Shown here: positions 44,579-53,945 of the stretch, piece after piece
How positions within the stretch are numbered: the stretch's first letter is position 1
Layout of the letters: every line of letters starts with the position of its first letter
From: Streptomyces sp. F63
GTDB taxonomy: Bacteria; Actinomycetota; Actinomycetes; Streptomycetales; Streptomycetaceae
DNA: 64,000 bases
Direction of reading: 5' to 3'
Assembly: GCF_018070345.1 (NCBI RefSeq)
Contig: NZ_JAGPXX010000008.1
Location: forward strand, 227,213-291,212
Position numbers and translations under genes: made by a program
The notes under the pieces: model-generated
What the model was told of the DNA's origin: nothing
Database searches by the model: none
Seen by the model: only the letters and a program-made list of their open reading frames with translations

Positions 44579-44963
44579 GGGTCGCGTACTTCGACGCGGC
44601 CGAGCACGCCGGCGCCCGCGCGGTCTCCGCCCGTGACCTTGCCGGACTCGGCCGTGGCCGCAGGGCCGCGAGCCTCCACTTCGAGGACGCCCTCAAGCTC
44701 AGGAAGCCCGGCTTCGACCGGGTCCGCGTCATGGACCGCGTCGGCCTGGCCGCCGCGCTCTTCGACGAGGGCGAGGTCGAGCGGGGCGCCGCTGCGGCCC
44801 ACCAAGCGCTCGACGACGCAGCCCGCGTGACTCCACCCTCGTCGTGTCCCGGCTCAACACGCTGCTGGACGCGGCCCGTCCGTACGAAATCGCCGCGATC
44901 GACGACGTACGGGCCCGGGCAAAGGAACTGGCCGCTGCCCGGCCGAGCACAATCGCGGCCTGA
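44557..44963 (+). pseudogene. C-terminal remnant of a TPR-type regulator, frameshifted
   Basis: The frame reads GDDVPTWVAYFDAAEHAGARA, then LHFEDALKLRKPGFDRVRVM and ALFDEGEVERGAAAAHQALDDAARV, which is the TPR-like C-terminal part of large XRE regulators. Near 44829 it shifts by one base: TLVVSRLNTLLDAARPYEIAA follows in another frame and ends at TGA 44961-44963. A missing G in GTGGAC would explain this. The N-terminal helix-turn-helix part is absent, cut at the junction with the Rhs fragment. Confidence 0.65.
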
Positions 44964-44976
44964 GAGCATCGAGCGC

Positions 44977-45264
44977 ATGGGCAAGCACCGCCGACCCGGA
45001 CCGTCGAACCAACCGTCGCGCACCGTGCCGCGCGTGGACGCCGACGACCCACTCGCCGCCTACAACAAACGGCGCCGCCCCCCGATGGACCTCTACCGCC
45101 GTCACCGGCCCGTGCACGGCGGCGCCGGCCACCTCCGGCCCGACGAGCCGCGCGTCCTGGAGGAGTGGACCGGGTTCGTGTACGAGGTGGTCGGCACTGC
45201 TCCCAGCCTCGCGGCCGCCCAGGAATGGGGGAACGAACTCCAGATCGACGACAGCGCAACCTGA
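44977..45264 (+). CDS. Small protein, DUF6087-like
   Basis: A 95-residue protein starting at ATG 44977, 13 bases after the regulator remnant. It contains DDPLAAYNKRRRPPMDLYRRHR, then PDEPRVLEEWTGFVYEVVGTA and ASLAAAQEW-like ending. This pattern, DPLxxYxxRRxPxxxxRxHRP followed by RxxxEWxG, resembles the DUF6087 proteins common in Streptomyces. No function is known. It often occurs beside XRE or TPR regulators, and here it follows the remnant of one. Confidence 0.6.
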   Translation: MGKHRRPGPSNQPSRTVPRVDADDPLAAYNKRRRPPMDLYRRHRPVHGGAGHLRPDEPRVLEEWTGFVYEVVGTAPSLAAAQEWGNELQIDDSAT

Positions 45265-45988
45265 TGCCCCGTGACGAGAGGCATCCCGGCCCACGGCCGG
45301 TGCGATGGCCTGTCGAACGCAGCCACCGCAGCCTCGACCGGACACCCGCCGAACATGTCCGGCACGCAAAGCGTCTGGTCAAGCCGGCTTCTCGCGAGAG
45401 GCGGTCGGGAAGCCGGAGATCACCGGTCAGTGTCAGCTCACGTATCCCGTAGGTCACGAGTGTGTCCCCGCTGCATGCCACTGCGTGCCCGCCCGACGAT
45501 TCGGGCGACTGTGACCCCGCGTACTGACCTGAAAGGCTCGCCACCACGAATTGGGAGAGCAAGGCAAGCACCCTCGCGGACCAGGTGACCGACCCGGAAG
45601 CGTGAATGGACGCCGCGTATGCGGACCGGTCCCTGATCACCAGGGTTGGCACGCTGCACGCCGACCACGCCGAACCCGGAGACCAGCCCGAGGGACTGCC
45701 CACGTCATCCGCGACCATGCCGAGCCTGGTGGTTCGGATGCTGCAACACGGGCGACTCGGGAACGGGCTCGACGAGTTCTTTTCTGCGGTAAGGCCTTCG
45801 CGTCGGCGCCACCCCGAATACCTTCTGTATTTGATCCCTCGCGCGCCCAGTCCATGGGCCTGTCGCGGTGGCGCGGTCGGGCCCGGCAGGGGCGCACGGG
45901 ATCAGGGCCGGTAGCGGCCGAGTGCGGGAGCGAAGGGCTTCCGGGGTGGTCGGTGTCGGCCCGTCGGAGGCACTGGAGGGGAGTCACC
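45265..45988. other. Spacer with scattered remnants, no supported gene
   Basis: About 720 bases. A short plus-strand frame ending NWESKASTLADQVTDPEA (stop near 45604) looks like the tail of a lost gene. Bases from about 45910 to 45988 resemble the DNA just upstream of the XRE regulator at 39994. Nothing else is supported. Confidence 0.4.
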
Positions 45989-46083
45989 TTGCCGCAGCGA
46001 CGCCTTGTCACAGGCCGCAGCCGGGAACCGCGCCAGCGGTTCGATGGAACTGGAGGCGGAACCCAACAGCCTCTGACACTTCT
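45989..46083 (+). pseudogene. Deleted copy of the XRE-DUF5753 regulator
   Basis: Bases 45989-46043 are identical to 39994-40048, the first 55 bases of the regulator gene. Bases 46044-46083 then match 40282-40321 with a few changes. The 233 bases between are missing, which shifts the frame, and TGG has become TGA in CTCTGACAC. Upstream leader DNA is also similar. This is a partial duplicate of the regulator, inactive as a gene. Confidence 0.85.
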
Positions 46084-46164
46084 CCGGATTGTCCGAGAAT
46101 AGACTTTTCTAACAGGTTCGCGCCATAGAGACTCCCTGAACCGATCACGCTCAGGGGGATCGTG

Positions 46165-47160
46165 ATGCTGCAGACCGTATTCGACAGCGGGGACCTGCCC
46201 GCGCCGGACCGGGCCGACGCCTGGCGCGATATCACCGCAAGCGCTCTGATACCGAATGAGTTCCACATCGACCGTGCAGCCGAATTCCAGGCATCGCTGC
46301 GAACGGCGGACATGGATGGGGCCCAGGTGACCGCCCTGACCTACACATCCATGAAATCACGACGGACACCGCATCTGATCCGGCGGTCCGATCCCGAAAT
46401 GTACGCCATAGGCCTCATCCTGCGGGGGGAGCAGGCCATCGTCCAAGATCGGCGCGAAGCGCCGATCGGAGTGGGCGATCTGGTGGTGTACTCCACTTCC
46501 CATCCTTATGAAGCCGTGGTGGATGCCCGACAGGGCATCGCAGCCTCCCTGGTAGTACAGGTTCCGCGGACCAGGGTGCCGCTGCCGTCGAATCGTGTGG
46601 ATCAGATCACGGCCATCCGACTGCCCGGGCAGGAAAGCATCGGACGCCTACTCGGCTGCTACCTCACCCAACTGGCCACCGACACCGACCCCTGCCGGCC
46701 TCCCGACAGCCAACGCCTGGGCAGCATCCTCATCGACCTGATTACCGCATGGCTGGCCCACCACACCGAAGCGACGGATCACACCCCTGCGCATACCCGT
46801 CAGCAACTGCAGTTCTTGCAGATCCAGGACTTCATCCGACAGCACCTCGGCGCCGCCGAACTCTCCCCTTCTGCCATCGCCGCGGCTCATCACATCTCGC
46901 TCCGGACACTGCACCGCCTCTTCCACCGCTACGCCCACGGTGCCACAGTCGCCTCATACATCCGCCACCAGCGCCTCACCCAGGCCCGGCGCGATCTCGC
47001 CGACCCACGCCTGGCCAACCGGCCCATTCACGCGATAGCCGCTCGCTGGGGCTTCCCCCATCTTCCCGACTTCAGCCGCGCCTTCCGTGCCACCTACGGC
47101 ACCACCCCCACCGAGTTCCGCCACGGGAACTTGCGCGCATACCCCGGCCCCCAAAGCTGA
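46165..47160 (+). CDS. AraC-family transcriptional regulator
   Basis: A 331-residue regulator; ATG 46165 has AGGGGG seven bases upstream, and GTG 46162 is an alternative. The N-terminal 190 or so residues form an AraC-binding-like cupin (YAIGLILRGEQAIVQDRREAPIGVGDLVVY). The C-terminal double helix-turn-helix spans about residues 220-325, with LSPSAIAAAHHISLRTLHRLF and the second motif ending FSRAFRATYGTTPTEFR. Such regulators activate metabolic, stress or secondary-metabolism genes on binding a small ligand. No target gene is adjacent on the same strand; the next gene encodes a secreted protein 290 bases away. Confidence 0.88.
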   Translation: MLQTVFDSGDLPAPDRADAWRDITASALIPNEFHIDRAAEFQASLRTADMDGAQVTALTYTSMKSRRTPHLIRRSDPEMYAIGLILRGEQAIVQDRREAPIGVGDLVVYSTSHPYEAVVDARQGIAASLVVQVPRTRVPLPSNRVDQITAIRLPGQESIGRLLGCYLTQLATDTDPCRPPDSQRLGSILIDLITAWLAHHTEATDHTPAHTRQQLQFLQIQDFIRQHLGAAELSPSAIAAAHHISLRTLHRLFHRYAHGATVASYIRHQRLTQARRDLADPRLANRPIHAIAARWGFPHLPDFSRAFRATYGTTPTEFRHGNLRAYPGPQS

Positions 47161-47449
47161 GCACCTGACACGCTTGCATTTCGGGCCCTGCCCCAAACGG
47201 TATCGGGCCGCTAGTGCGCCCGCTGCAACCAGCACAGGGCCAATCTGAGCGCCATATACCGCCTGTCAGGCAAGAGACCGCGGTTCGCGTGGCGGCGAGC
47301 AACCGGACCGCGCACGGAAGACCCGGTCTCCAAAGTCGGCACGCACGGTTAAGCGACTGGCACGCGCTGCTCTTAAGATCCTCACGCGTTCCCCACGAGG
47401 ATGGCTGGGCCATTCATTGAAACCCTCGAGACAAACAGGGAGAGAACCC

Positions 47450-47914
47450 ATGGGTGTGAGGAAGTCCGTGCTCATTCTCGCCACGGGCCTCGTGACGCTG
47501 GTGTGGGGTGCACAGCCCGCGCAAGCGAGCGATGACTGGACGGTCATATCGGGCTGGTCCGGACTGAGCAACAGCCGAGCCACCGGTTGGGTGAGCTATC
47601 CGAGCCCCCTCAGCGAGGATGCTGACGGATGGGGCCGGGTCGACTGGTCAGGCACGAACGTCGAAGTGCACGCGGGTGCCCGGGACCTGGTCAACGACGG
47701 CTGGTGCGCTATGACACAGATCCGATACCAGATCTACGCCGGGGGATCATGGAGCAACTACAAGCGCCGGACGCCGACCGTGGACTGCGACATCAACGAC
47801 CCCCAGGTGATCTCCAAGTACTACTCCGCCAACTACCCCACGCGGTATGTGCACTTCCGCGTCTGCATCGGATACCGTGACGGCACACCCTGGGACTGCA
47901 CCTCCTGGAAGTAA
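47450..47914 (+). CDS. Small secreted protein of unknown function
   Basis: A 154-residue protein with CAGGGAGAG before its ATG at 47450. The signal peptide ends near QPAQASDDW. The mature domain is rich in Trp, Tyr, Ser and Asp (WTVISGWSGLSNSRATGW) with four cysteines, suggesting a disulfide-bonded beta fold. I do not recognise the family and it is not clearly related to the secreted proteins at 14492 and 25519. It ends close to the IS630-like remnant. Confidence 0.7.
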   Translation: MGVRKSVLILATGLVTLVWGAQPAQASDDWTVISGWSGLSNSRATGWVSYPSPLSEDADGWGRVDWSGTNVEVHAGARDLVNDGWCAMTQIRYQIYAGGSWSNYKRRTPTVDCDINDPQVISKYYSANYPTRYVHFRVCIGYRDGTPWDCTSWK

Positions 47915-47984
47915 GAGGTCGTCTCTATCCGCTCGCGCTGTCGATCGACTTCGAGCAGGGAAGCAGATCGGGTGAGTTGGCAGC

Positions 47985-48130
47985 TGGCCTGAGCCGTTGA
48001 TTCGCGTGCAGTATGCGGCGAGGGTGCCGAGGATTTCGTCGGCGGTTCTCGTCCAGACCGAACGGTGGGGTTCTTGCCCCACTCGTTGGTCCAGCCGCGG
48101 ATCTCCGCGTTTCTGGTTCGACGACGCACT
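47985..48130 (-). mobile_element. IS630-type transposase C-terminal remnant
   Basis: On the minus strand two frames together read EIRGWTNEWGKNPT and then VWTRTADEILGTLAAYCTRI, which is the usual end of IS630-family transposases (WxxxWNxNPxPFVWTKTADEILxxLxxYCxRI). A frameshift lies between the two parts near 48065. No catalytic DDE residues, inverted repeats or target duplication are visible. Only a decayed scrap of the element remains, between the secreted protein and the kinase gene. Confidence 0.5.
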
Positions 48131-48217
48131 GGACGCCCCGGCCCCGCACCAGCAAAACTGATGCTCCATCACGTAAGGAGACTCTGCGGACGCCCCGCGG
48201 GGCGGGGCGGGAGCCAG

Positions 48218-49870
48218 GTGCCGGAGCCACAGCCACAGCCACAGCAGCGGCGGATCGCGGGGCGCTACGAGCTGCTGGAGCAGTTCGGGCACGGCGGTAT
48301 GGGGGACGTGTGGCGGGGCTATGACGCCGTCCTCGACCGGCCCGTCGCCGTGAAGCTGATCCGGCCGCAGGCCGTGGCCTCACCCTCGGTGGCGGAGGAG
48401 TTCGAGAAGCGGTTCCGGCGCGAGGCGCGGATCACCGCGCGCATCCAGCACCCGGGCGTGCCGCAGGTGTACGACGCGGTGCTCGACGAGTCGTACGAGC
48501 AGCTGTTCCTGGTGATGGAGCTGGTCGACGGCGTGCCGCTGACCGCGTACGTGCACCCGCACCGGCCGCTCCCCGTCAGCTGGGCGGTGGCCGTGGCGGC
48601 GCAGGTGGCGACCGTGCTGTCGTACGCCCACGACGTGCCCGTGGTGCACCGCGACCTGAAGCCCGGCAACATCCTCGTCGCCTGTGACGGCACGGTGAAG
48701 GTGCTGGACTTCGGCATCGCGGCGATCCTGCGGACGGACGTCACCAAGCTGACCGCGACCGGCAGCCCCGTCGGGACGCACCAGTACATGGCGCCGGAGC
48801 AGGTGCGCGGCGCACGGGTCACACCGCGCACCGACCTCTACGCCCTGGGCTGCGTGCTGCACGAACTGCTCTGCGGCTGGCCGCTGTTCACCGGGGAGAG
48901 CGAGTGGCAGCTGATGACGCAGCACGCCACCGCGGCGCCGATCCCGCTCCGCGAGCTGCGCGAGGACGTACCGGCGGCCTTGGAGGAGCTGGTGCTGCAC
49001 CTGCTCCGCAAGGCGCCCGAGGCGCGCCCCGCGGACGTGCAGGAGGTGTACGAGCGGCTGCGGCCGTTCCTGCCGCCGCCCGGGGAGCAGGCCGCGCCGG
49101 AGGAGTCGGGGCCCGCCGGGGCGCCCGACCCGACCGGGATCTTCCGTCGCCCCTACGCGCCCCGGGCCCGCACCGGTGCGGACGGCGCGGGCGCGCGGCC
49201 CGCCACGCCCGCAGCCGGCCCGGAGGTGCCTCCCGCGCTGCCCGCGGCCGAGCGGGAGGCGCTGCGAGAGCGGATCCGCGAGGTCAACGCGCACTACGTC
49301 GCCCTGATGGAGGAGGAGCGGTACGCGCAGGCCGCCGAGGTGGTCGGCGAGATGATCGAGCCGGCCGCCCAGGCCCTCGGCTCGGAGAGCAAGGCCGTCC
49401 TCGCGCTGCGCAGACGCCGGGCGTTCAGCCGTCAGCTCGCGGGCGACCACCGGGCCGCGCTGCCCGAGTTCGAGGCGCTCGCCGAGGCGTACGCGCGCGT
49501 CAGCGGGCCGGGCAGCGCGGAGGTGCTGGACAGCCGGGCGCAGGCGGCGCGCTGCCGCGGCGAGCTCGGTCAGGTGACGGAGGCGCTGGACGGGCTGCGC
49601 GGTGTCCTCGACGCCGTTCGCGCCGTCGACGGCGACGTCAGCGAGACCTCGGTGGAACTGCGCCGCGACATCGGCATGCTGCTGCTCGCGCAGGGGCGGG
49701 CCGCGGACGCCTTCGCCGTCCTGGAACCGCTGCACGCGGACCTGTGCGTGGTGTTCGGCCCGGACGACGAACTCGCCGCCGAAGTGGCCGAGACGCTGCG
49801 CGTGATCCGGCTGGACCTCGACGGAGACGGCCCCGGCTCCGCTTCCGGATCCCCCGGCTCGCCCTCCTGA
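48218..49870 (+). CDS. Serine/threonine protein kinase with TPR-like C-terminus
   Basis: About 550 residues from a GTG at 48218, preceded by GGGAG; an ATG at 48161 lacks a ribosome site, so the start is uncertain. The kinase domain fills about residues 15-275: Gly loop GHGGMGDV, catalytic Lys in VAVKLI, HRDLKPGNILV, DFGI and the APE motif APEQ. A Pro/Ala-rich linker leads to a helical, TPR-like region (about 345-530; HRAALPEFEALAEAYARV). No transmembrane helix is seen, so it is a cytoplasmic Hanks-type kinase. The C-terminal repeat region probably docks partners. The downstream DNA to 50149 is a series of degenerate C-rich repeats. Confidence 0.88.
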   Translation: MPEPQPQPQQRRIAGRYELLEQFGHGGMGDVWRGYDAVLDRPVAVKLIRPQAVASPSVAEEFEKRFRREARITARIQHPGVPQVYDAVLDESYEQLFLVMELVDGVPLTAYVHPHRPLPVSWAVAVAAQVATVLSYAHDVPVVHRDLKPGNILVACDGTVKVLDFGIAAILRTDVTKLTATGSPVGTHQYMAPEQVRGARVTPRTDLYALGCVLHELLCGWPLFTGESEWQLMTQHATAAPIPLRELREDVPAALEELVLHLLRKAPEARPADVQEVYERLRPFLPPPGEQAAPEESGPAGAPDPTGIFRRPYAPRARTGADGAGARPATPAAGPEVPPALPAAEREALRERIREVNAHYVALMEEERYAQAAEVVGEMIEPAAQALGSESKAVLALRRRRAFSRQLAGDHRAALPEFEALAEAYARVSGPGSAEVLDSRAQAARCRGELGQVTEALDGLRGVLDAVRAVDGDVSETSVELRRDIGMLLLAQGRAADAFAVLEPLHADLCVVFGPDDELAAEVAETLRVIRLDLDGDGPGSASGSPGSPS

Positions 49871-50149
49871 CGCCCGGCTTGCCTTCCGGCCCCTCTGGCT
49901 CGCCTCCTGACGCCCCGGCCCATCTTCCGGCCCCCCTGACTCGCCTCCTGACACCCCGGCCCACCGCCCCGCCCCGCCTGCTCCCTTCCCGGACTCCCGG
50001 GGTGCGCCGCCCTCGTCCGCCGGTTGGCCGCGCCGGCCCGCCGGTTGGCCGCCCCCGCCGGCCCGTTGTTCTGGCCGGCCCGCCGGTTCCCCGTCCCGAA
50101 CCGCCCGTTCCGCCCACCTCGCCGCCCGTCCCGCCCCTAGGATCCCGTC

Positions 50150-52303
50150 ATGCCGCAGCTCGCGTTCGACATCGGCTTCTTCGCCGAACTCCCCAAGCTC
50201 CAGCCGCCGGTGCGGAAGGGCGTCCTCGACGCCTGGGAGAAGTTCGGCCGGCTCACCCTCGACCAGCTCTTCAAGGATCCGGGGCTGAAGCTGGAGAGTT
50301 TGACGCACGCGAAGGACCAGCAGATCCGGACGATCCGCATCGACCAGTTCTGGCGCGGTGTCGTCCTCGCCCCGCCCTCCGGTGACACCTTCGTGCTGCT
50401 GCGGGTCATGCAGCACGACAAGGCCATCGCCTGGGCGAAGAAGCAGAAATCCAGCATCAACGCGGTGACGCGGGCCGTCGAAATCCGGGATGCGGCCACT
50501 CTCGACGAGATCACCCCGGCCTACGAGCGGGTGGCGGAAGCCTCGCCGAAGCAGCGGCTGTTCGCGAAGTTCTCCGACGGGGACCTGACGGCGCTCGGCA
50601 TCGACGCCGAGACGCTGCGGCAGGCCCGGACGCTCGTCGACAAGGAGCAGCTGGAGGTCTTCGCGCCGCTGCTGCCGCAGGACCAGCGGGAGGTGCTGCA
50701 GTACCTCGCGGCGGGCTGCACGGTCGAGGAGGTGTGGCAGGACATCGTGGCGCCCGCGCTCCAGGCGCAGGCGTCGGAGCAGCCGGGCGGCACCGGGGAC
50801 TACGAGACGGCGATCCGGCACAGCGGGGCCCGTATCGCGCTGGTCACGGCCTCCGAGGAGCTGCGGGACATCCTCGAGAAGCCGTTCGCGGCCTGGCGGG
50901 TGTTCCTGCACCCCTCACAGCGGAAGGTGGCCTACCGGGCCTCGTACTCCGGGCCGGCGCAGGTCAGCGGCGGGCCGGGGACCGGCAAGACCGTCGTGGC
51001 GCTGCATCGGGTCAAGCACCTGCTCGGGTATCTGCGCGACGGCGAGCGCGTCCTGCTCACGACGTACACCAACGCGTTGGTGAACGCGCTCCGTTCGGGT
51101 CTGGAGTCGCTGGTCGAGGACCCGGAGCTGCGCGGGCGCGTGGACATCTCGACGGTGGACGGCTTCGCCAGCCGTGTCGTCGCCGAGGAGCCGGGCGCGG
51201 TGCCGCTGCGACCGCTGATGCATCGTGAGGAGGAGAGCCGCTGGGCCGAGGCCGCCGAGGCGACGGGCTTCACCGGCAGCGCGCAGTTCCTCGCCCAGGA
51301 GTACCGGCACGTCGTCCTGGCCCAGGACATCAGGACCCCGGCCGCGTACGAGGCGGCGGACCGGCGCGGCCGGGGCAGCCGGCTGACGGCGGCCGAGCGG
51401 CCCCTGGTGTGGGAGACCGTGGAGCGGTTCACGGCCGGTCTGGCCGCGGACGGCGCCCGCATCTGGCTGCAGACGTGCGCGGAGGCGGCGCGGCTGCTGG
51501 AGGTGAAGGGGCCGCGGTACCGGCATGTGGTGGTGGACGAGGCGCAGGACCTGCACCCCGCGCAGTGGCGTCTGCTGCGCGCGGCCGTCCCCGCCCGCCC
51601 GGACGACCTGTTCATCGCCGGTGACCCGCACCAGCGCATCTACGACGCGAAGGTGTCGCTGAAGTCGCTCGGCATCAAGGTGACCGGGCGGTCGGTGAAG
51701 CTGCGCAAGAACTACCGCAGCACCCAGGAGATCCTGCGCTGGTCCACGGCACTGCTCGTCGGCCGCCCGATCGCCGAACTGGAGGACGAGAACCGCCCCG
51801 ACACGCTGCTCGGCTACCGCTCCGCCCTGCACGGCGACGGGCCCGCCCTGCACGCGGCGGCGGACGAGGAGGCCGAACTGGACGCGCTGGTGGCCCGGGT
51901 GCAGGCGTGGCGGGAGGCGGGCGTCGGGGCCGGTGAGATCGGGGTGAGCACGCGCTTCAACAAGACGTGCGCGAAGGCGGTGGCGCACCTGAAGGCCGCC
52001 GGCATCCCCACCGCACCGCTGCGGGCCGCCGACGCGGAGGGCGAGGCGGAGGCGGTCCGGGTCGGAACGATGCACTCGTTCAAGGGACTCGAGTTCCGCT
52101 GCGTCGCGGTGATCGGCGTGAACGAGGGCGCGCTGCCCTTCCCCCGGGCCGTCACACCGCCCGAGGTGGACGCCAAGCAGCACGAGACGGACCTGATGGC
52201 GGAGCGCTGCCTGCTGTTCGTCGCCTGCACCAGGGCTCGCGACAGCCTGTACGTCTCCTGGGCCGGCGACCCGAGCCCGTTCCTGGTGGAGGCGGGGGTG
52301 TGA
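50150..52303 (+). CDS. UvrD/Rep-type helicase with RelE-like N-terminal domain
   Basis: A 717-residue protein. The first 95 or so residues (FAELPKLQPPVRKGVLDAW, then IRTIRIDQFWRGVV and LLRVMQHDKAIAWA) have the pattern of a RelE/ParE-type toxin fold. An uncharacterised helical region follows. From about residue 255 it is a superfamily 1A helicase: Walker A SGGPGTGKT, Walker B VVVDEAQD, motif III AGDPHQRIY, motif IV RKNYRST, motif V TMHSFKGLEF and motif VI VACTRARDSLYVSW. It would unwind DNA with ATP. The toxin-like domain may act as nucleic acid binder or as an effector; toxicity is unproven. It stands alone near other defence-like genes. Confidence 0.85.
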   Translation: MPQLAFDIGFFAELPKLQPPVRKGVLDAWEKFGRLTLDQLFKDPGLKLESLTHAKDQQIRTIRIDQFWRGVVLAPPSGDTFVLLRVMQHDKAIAWAKKQKSSINAVTRAVEIRDAATLDEITPAYERVAEASPKQRLFAKFSDGDLTALGIDAETLRQARTLVDKEQLEVFAPLLPQDQREVLQYLAAGCTVEEVWQDIVAPALQAQASEQPGGTGDYETAIRHSGARIALVTASEELRDILEKPFAAWRVFLHPSQRKVAYRASYSGPAQVSGGPGTGKTVVALHRVKHLLGYLRDGERVLLTTYTNALVNALRSGLESLVEDPELRGRVDISTVDGFASRVVAEEPGAVPLRPLMHREEESRWAEAAEATGFTGSAQFLAQEYRHVVLAQDIRTPAAYEAADRRGRGSRLTAAERPLVWETVERFTAGLAADGARIWLQTCAEAARLLEVKGPRYRHVVVDEAQDLHPAQWRLLRAAVPARPDDLFIAGDPHQRIYDAKVSLKSLGIKVTGRSVKLRKNYRSTQEILRWSTALLVGRPIAELEDENRPDTLLGYRSALHGDGPALHAAADEEAELDALVARVQAWREAGVGAGEIGVSTRFNKTCAKAVAHLKAAGIPTAPLRAADAEGEAEAVRVGTMHSFKGLEFRCVAVIGVNEGALPFPRAVTPPEVDAKQHETDLMAERCLLFVACTRARDSLYVSWAGDPSPFLVEAGV

Positions 52304-52389
52304 TGCGGGAGCCGGGTGCACGGCGGCTACGCGGGCTCCGGGCCCGCCCGGCCGCTTGCGCCGGTCCACAGAGCCCGCCGGCTGTGGCT

Positions 52390-52745
52390 CCCGGTTCGGA
52401 ACGCCGTTCGCCCGCGCCGTCCGGAACACGGTCCAGCCAGTCACCGCCCCTGTTGAGCCAGGCATCGAGCGCGCCGTTGCGGGCGATCCTGACCCAGTCG
52501 GCCCGGCCGTCGCCGTCGAGCTCGGGCAGGGCCACGACGCCGCCGGTGCCCGTCGCCATCTGTCCGCGCTCGGTCCACCGGCTGCCGCCGGTGTTGAACC
52601 AGGCCCTGGGCACGCCGTCGGGGTCGATGGCGATGTAGTCGGCCCTGCGGTCGCAGTTGAGGTCAGCGAACTCGATCTGCTGGTTGGTCCGCGGCGGGAG
52701 GTTGGTCAGGATGGCGCCGCCGCCCTCCCAGCCGTTGCGGTCAGG
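52390..52745 (-). pseudogene. FG-GAP/VCBS repeat remnant
   Basis: On the minus strand a frame without a start reads IEFADLNCDRRADYIAIDPDG and LPELDGDGRADWVRIARNGAL, each with the DxDGDGRxD calcium-binding loop of FG-GAP/VCBS repeats. After about residue 120 the frame loses this pattern. In Streptomyces such repeats form the C-terminal propeller of secreted enzymes. Only the end of such a gene is here, directly downstream of the YndJ-like gene's stop. Confidence 0.6.
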
Positions 52746-52749
52746 GGTG

Positions 52750-53631
52750 TCACCACCGCGGGATGTCCCCCCCGGGTCCGCCGCCCGGCCGGACCGGTAC
52801 CGGTCCGGTGGCGGATCCCGTCAGGCGGCGCCAGGCGAGCAGTGAACACAGGGCGAAACCCAGGGCGTTGCCCACGCCGTGGGTGGCGGCCGTCCAGGTC
52901 AGGGAGAGGTGGGGAAGGCCGGTGGCCTCGCCGAGGGCCCAGCTCAGGGCGAGCGCCATGGTCGCGACGAGCACCGCCGCCGAGACGGTGAGCAGCGCAC
53001 GGGTCGTGCGGTCGGCGCTGCCGGCCCGTGGACCGCGCCAGACGGCGTAACCCACCAGCCACATCCCGGCGGTGAGCACGGCGGCTCCGAGGAGTTCGGC
53101 CCAGTCGCCGAGGAAGTAGCCGACGAGGACGAGCAGGGTGCCGACCGGCACGCTCCATGCGGCGGCCCGGGCCGCACGGCCGCCGTCGGTCCGGCAGACC
53201 AGGCCGGCGACCAGCGCGGCGGCGAACCCGGCGAAGTGGAAGTGCGGCACGGTCAGCGCCAGGATCTCCAGTTCGAAGCCGAACAGCTCGTACCCCGCGC
53301 GTTCGGCGACCAGCGCCACCCCGGCGACGGACGGCGCCGCCAGCGCGGTCAGGACGGCGACCTCGGCGGGCGCCAGGGACCGGGTGCGGGCCAGCCGCAG
53401 CGGGGCCTGCGCGGCGAGGGCGACGGTGGCCAGCGCGTACAGCACGGCCAGCGCGAGGGCCAGGCCACCGCGCGGCAGCCACAGGGCCACCGCCCCGGGG
53501 ACGGCACCCAGCAGCCACCACGGACGCGCCCGGGCCGCTTCGGGACCGCCGACGAGCGCCAGCCCCATCGGCACGACGGCGAACATGCCCAGCATGACGA
53601 CGAGGTTCACCAGCACGGTCAGAGCGGTCAT
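52750..53631 (-). CDS. YndJ-like integral membrane protein
   Basis: A 293-residue protein with eight or nine hydrophobic helices. The motif PHFHFAGFAAAL (near residue 128) and THGVGNALGFALCSL (near 253) match the YndJ family, whose conserved His residues lie in the membrane. The role of YndJ proteins is unknown. The start is an ATG at 53631. It is followed closely by a FG-GAP remnant and is not in a visible operon. An unusually AT-rich stretch near 53745 upstream could hold its promoter. Confidence 0.75.
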   Translation of the reverse strand: MTALTVLVNLVVMLGMFAVVPMGLALVGGPEAARARPWWLLGAVPGAVALWLPRGGLALALAVLYALATVALAAQAPLRLARTRSLAPAEVAVLTALAAPSVAGVALVAERAGYELFGFELEILALTVPHFHFAGFAAALVAGLVCRTDGGRAARAAAWSVPVGTLLVLVGYFLGDWAELLGAAVLTAGMWLVGYAVWRGPRAGSADRTTRALLTVSAAVLVATMALALSWALGEATGLPHLSLTWTAATHGVGNALGFALCSLLAWRRLTGSATGPVPVRPGGGPGGDIPRW

Positions 53632-53945
53632 GACGGAGCCCCCCAGCAGCCGACTGCCACCGAGCCTAGACCTCGTCCGGGCCGCCGTTCCCCCGGGGGC
53701 CGCCGGAGTGCCCGGCCCTCCGGCTCATCAACTCCCTTTATTTTAGGTCCTGTTGACTCGCGTCGCCCCGGAGTGCTCCTGACCGCGGGAGCGCCGCCGG
53801 CAGCGGCGGTCCGGCGGGGACAATTCACAGAGGCCCGCGCCGAACCTGTCACCTCAACGCCCTCGGACCGGCCTGCCGACCGGCTGCTGAGGCCTGGCTC
53901 AGGCCGAGTGGTCAGCCTTGCCGGGGCGCATGCGCACGCCGATGG

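Noticed and set aside
53740..53752. AT-rich patch as replication origin or attachment site
   Set aside because: Only about 12 bases long, with no repeats or palindromes around; at most a promoter element.
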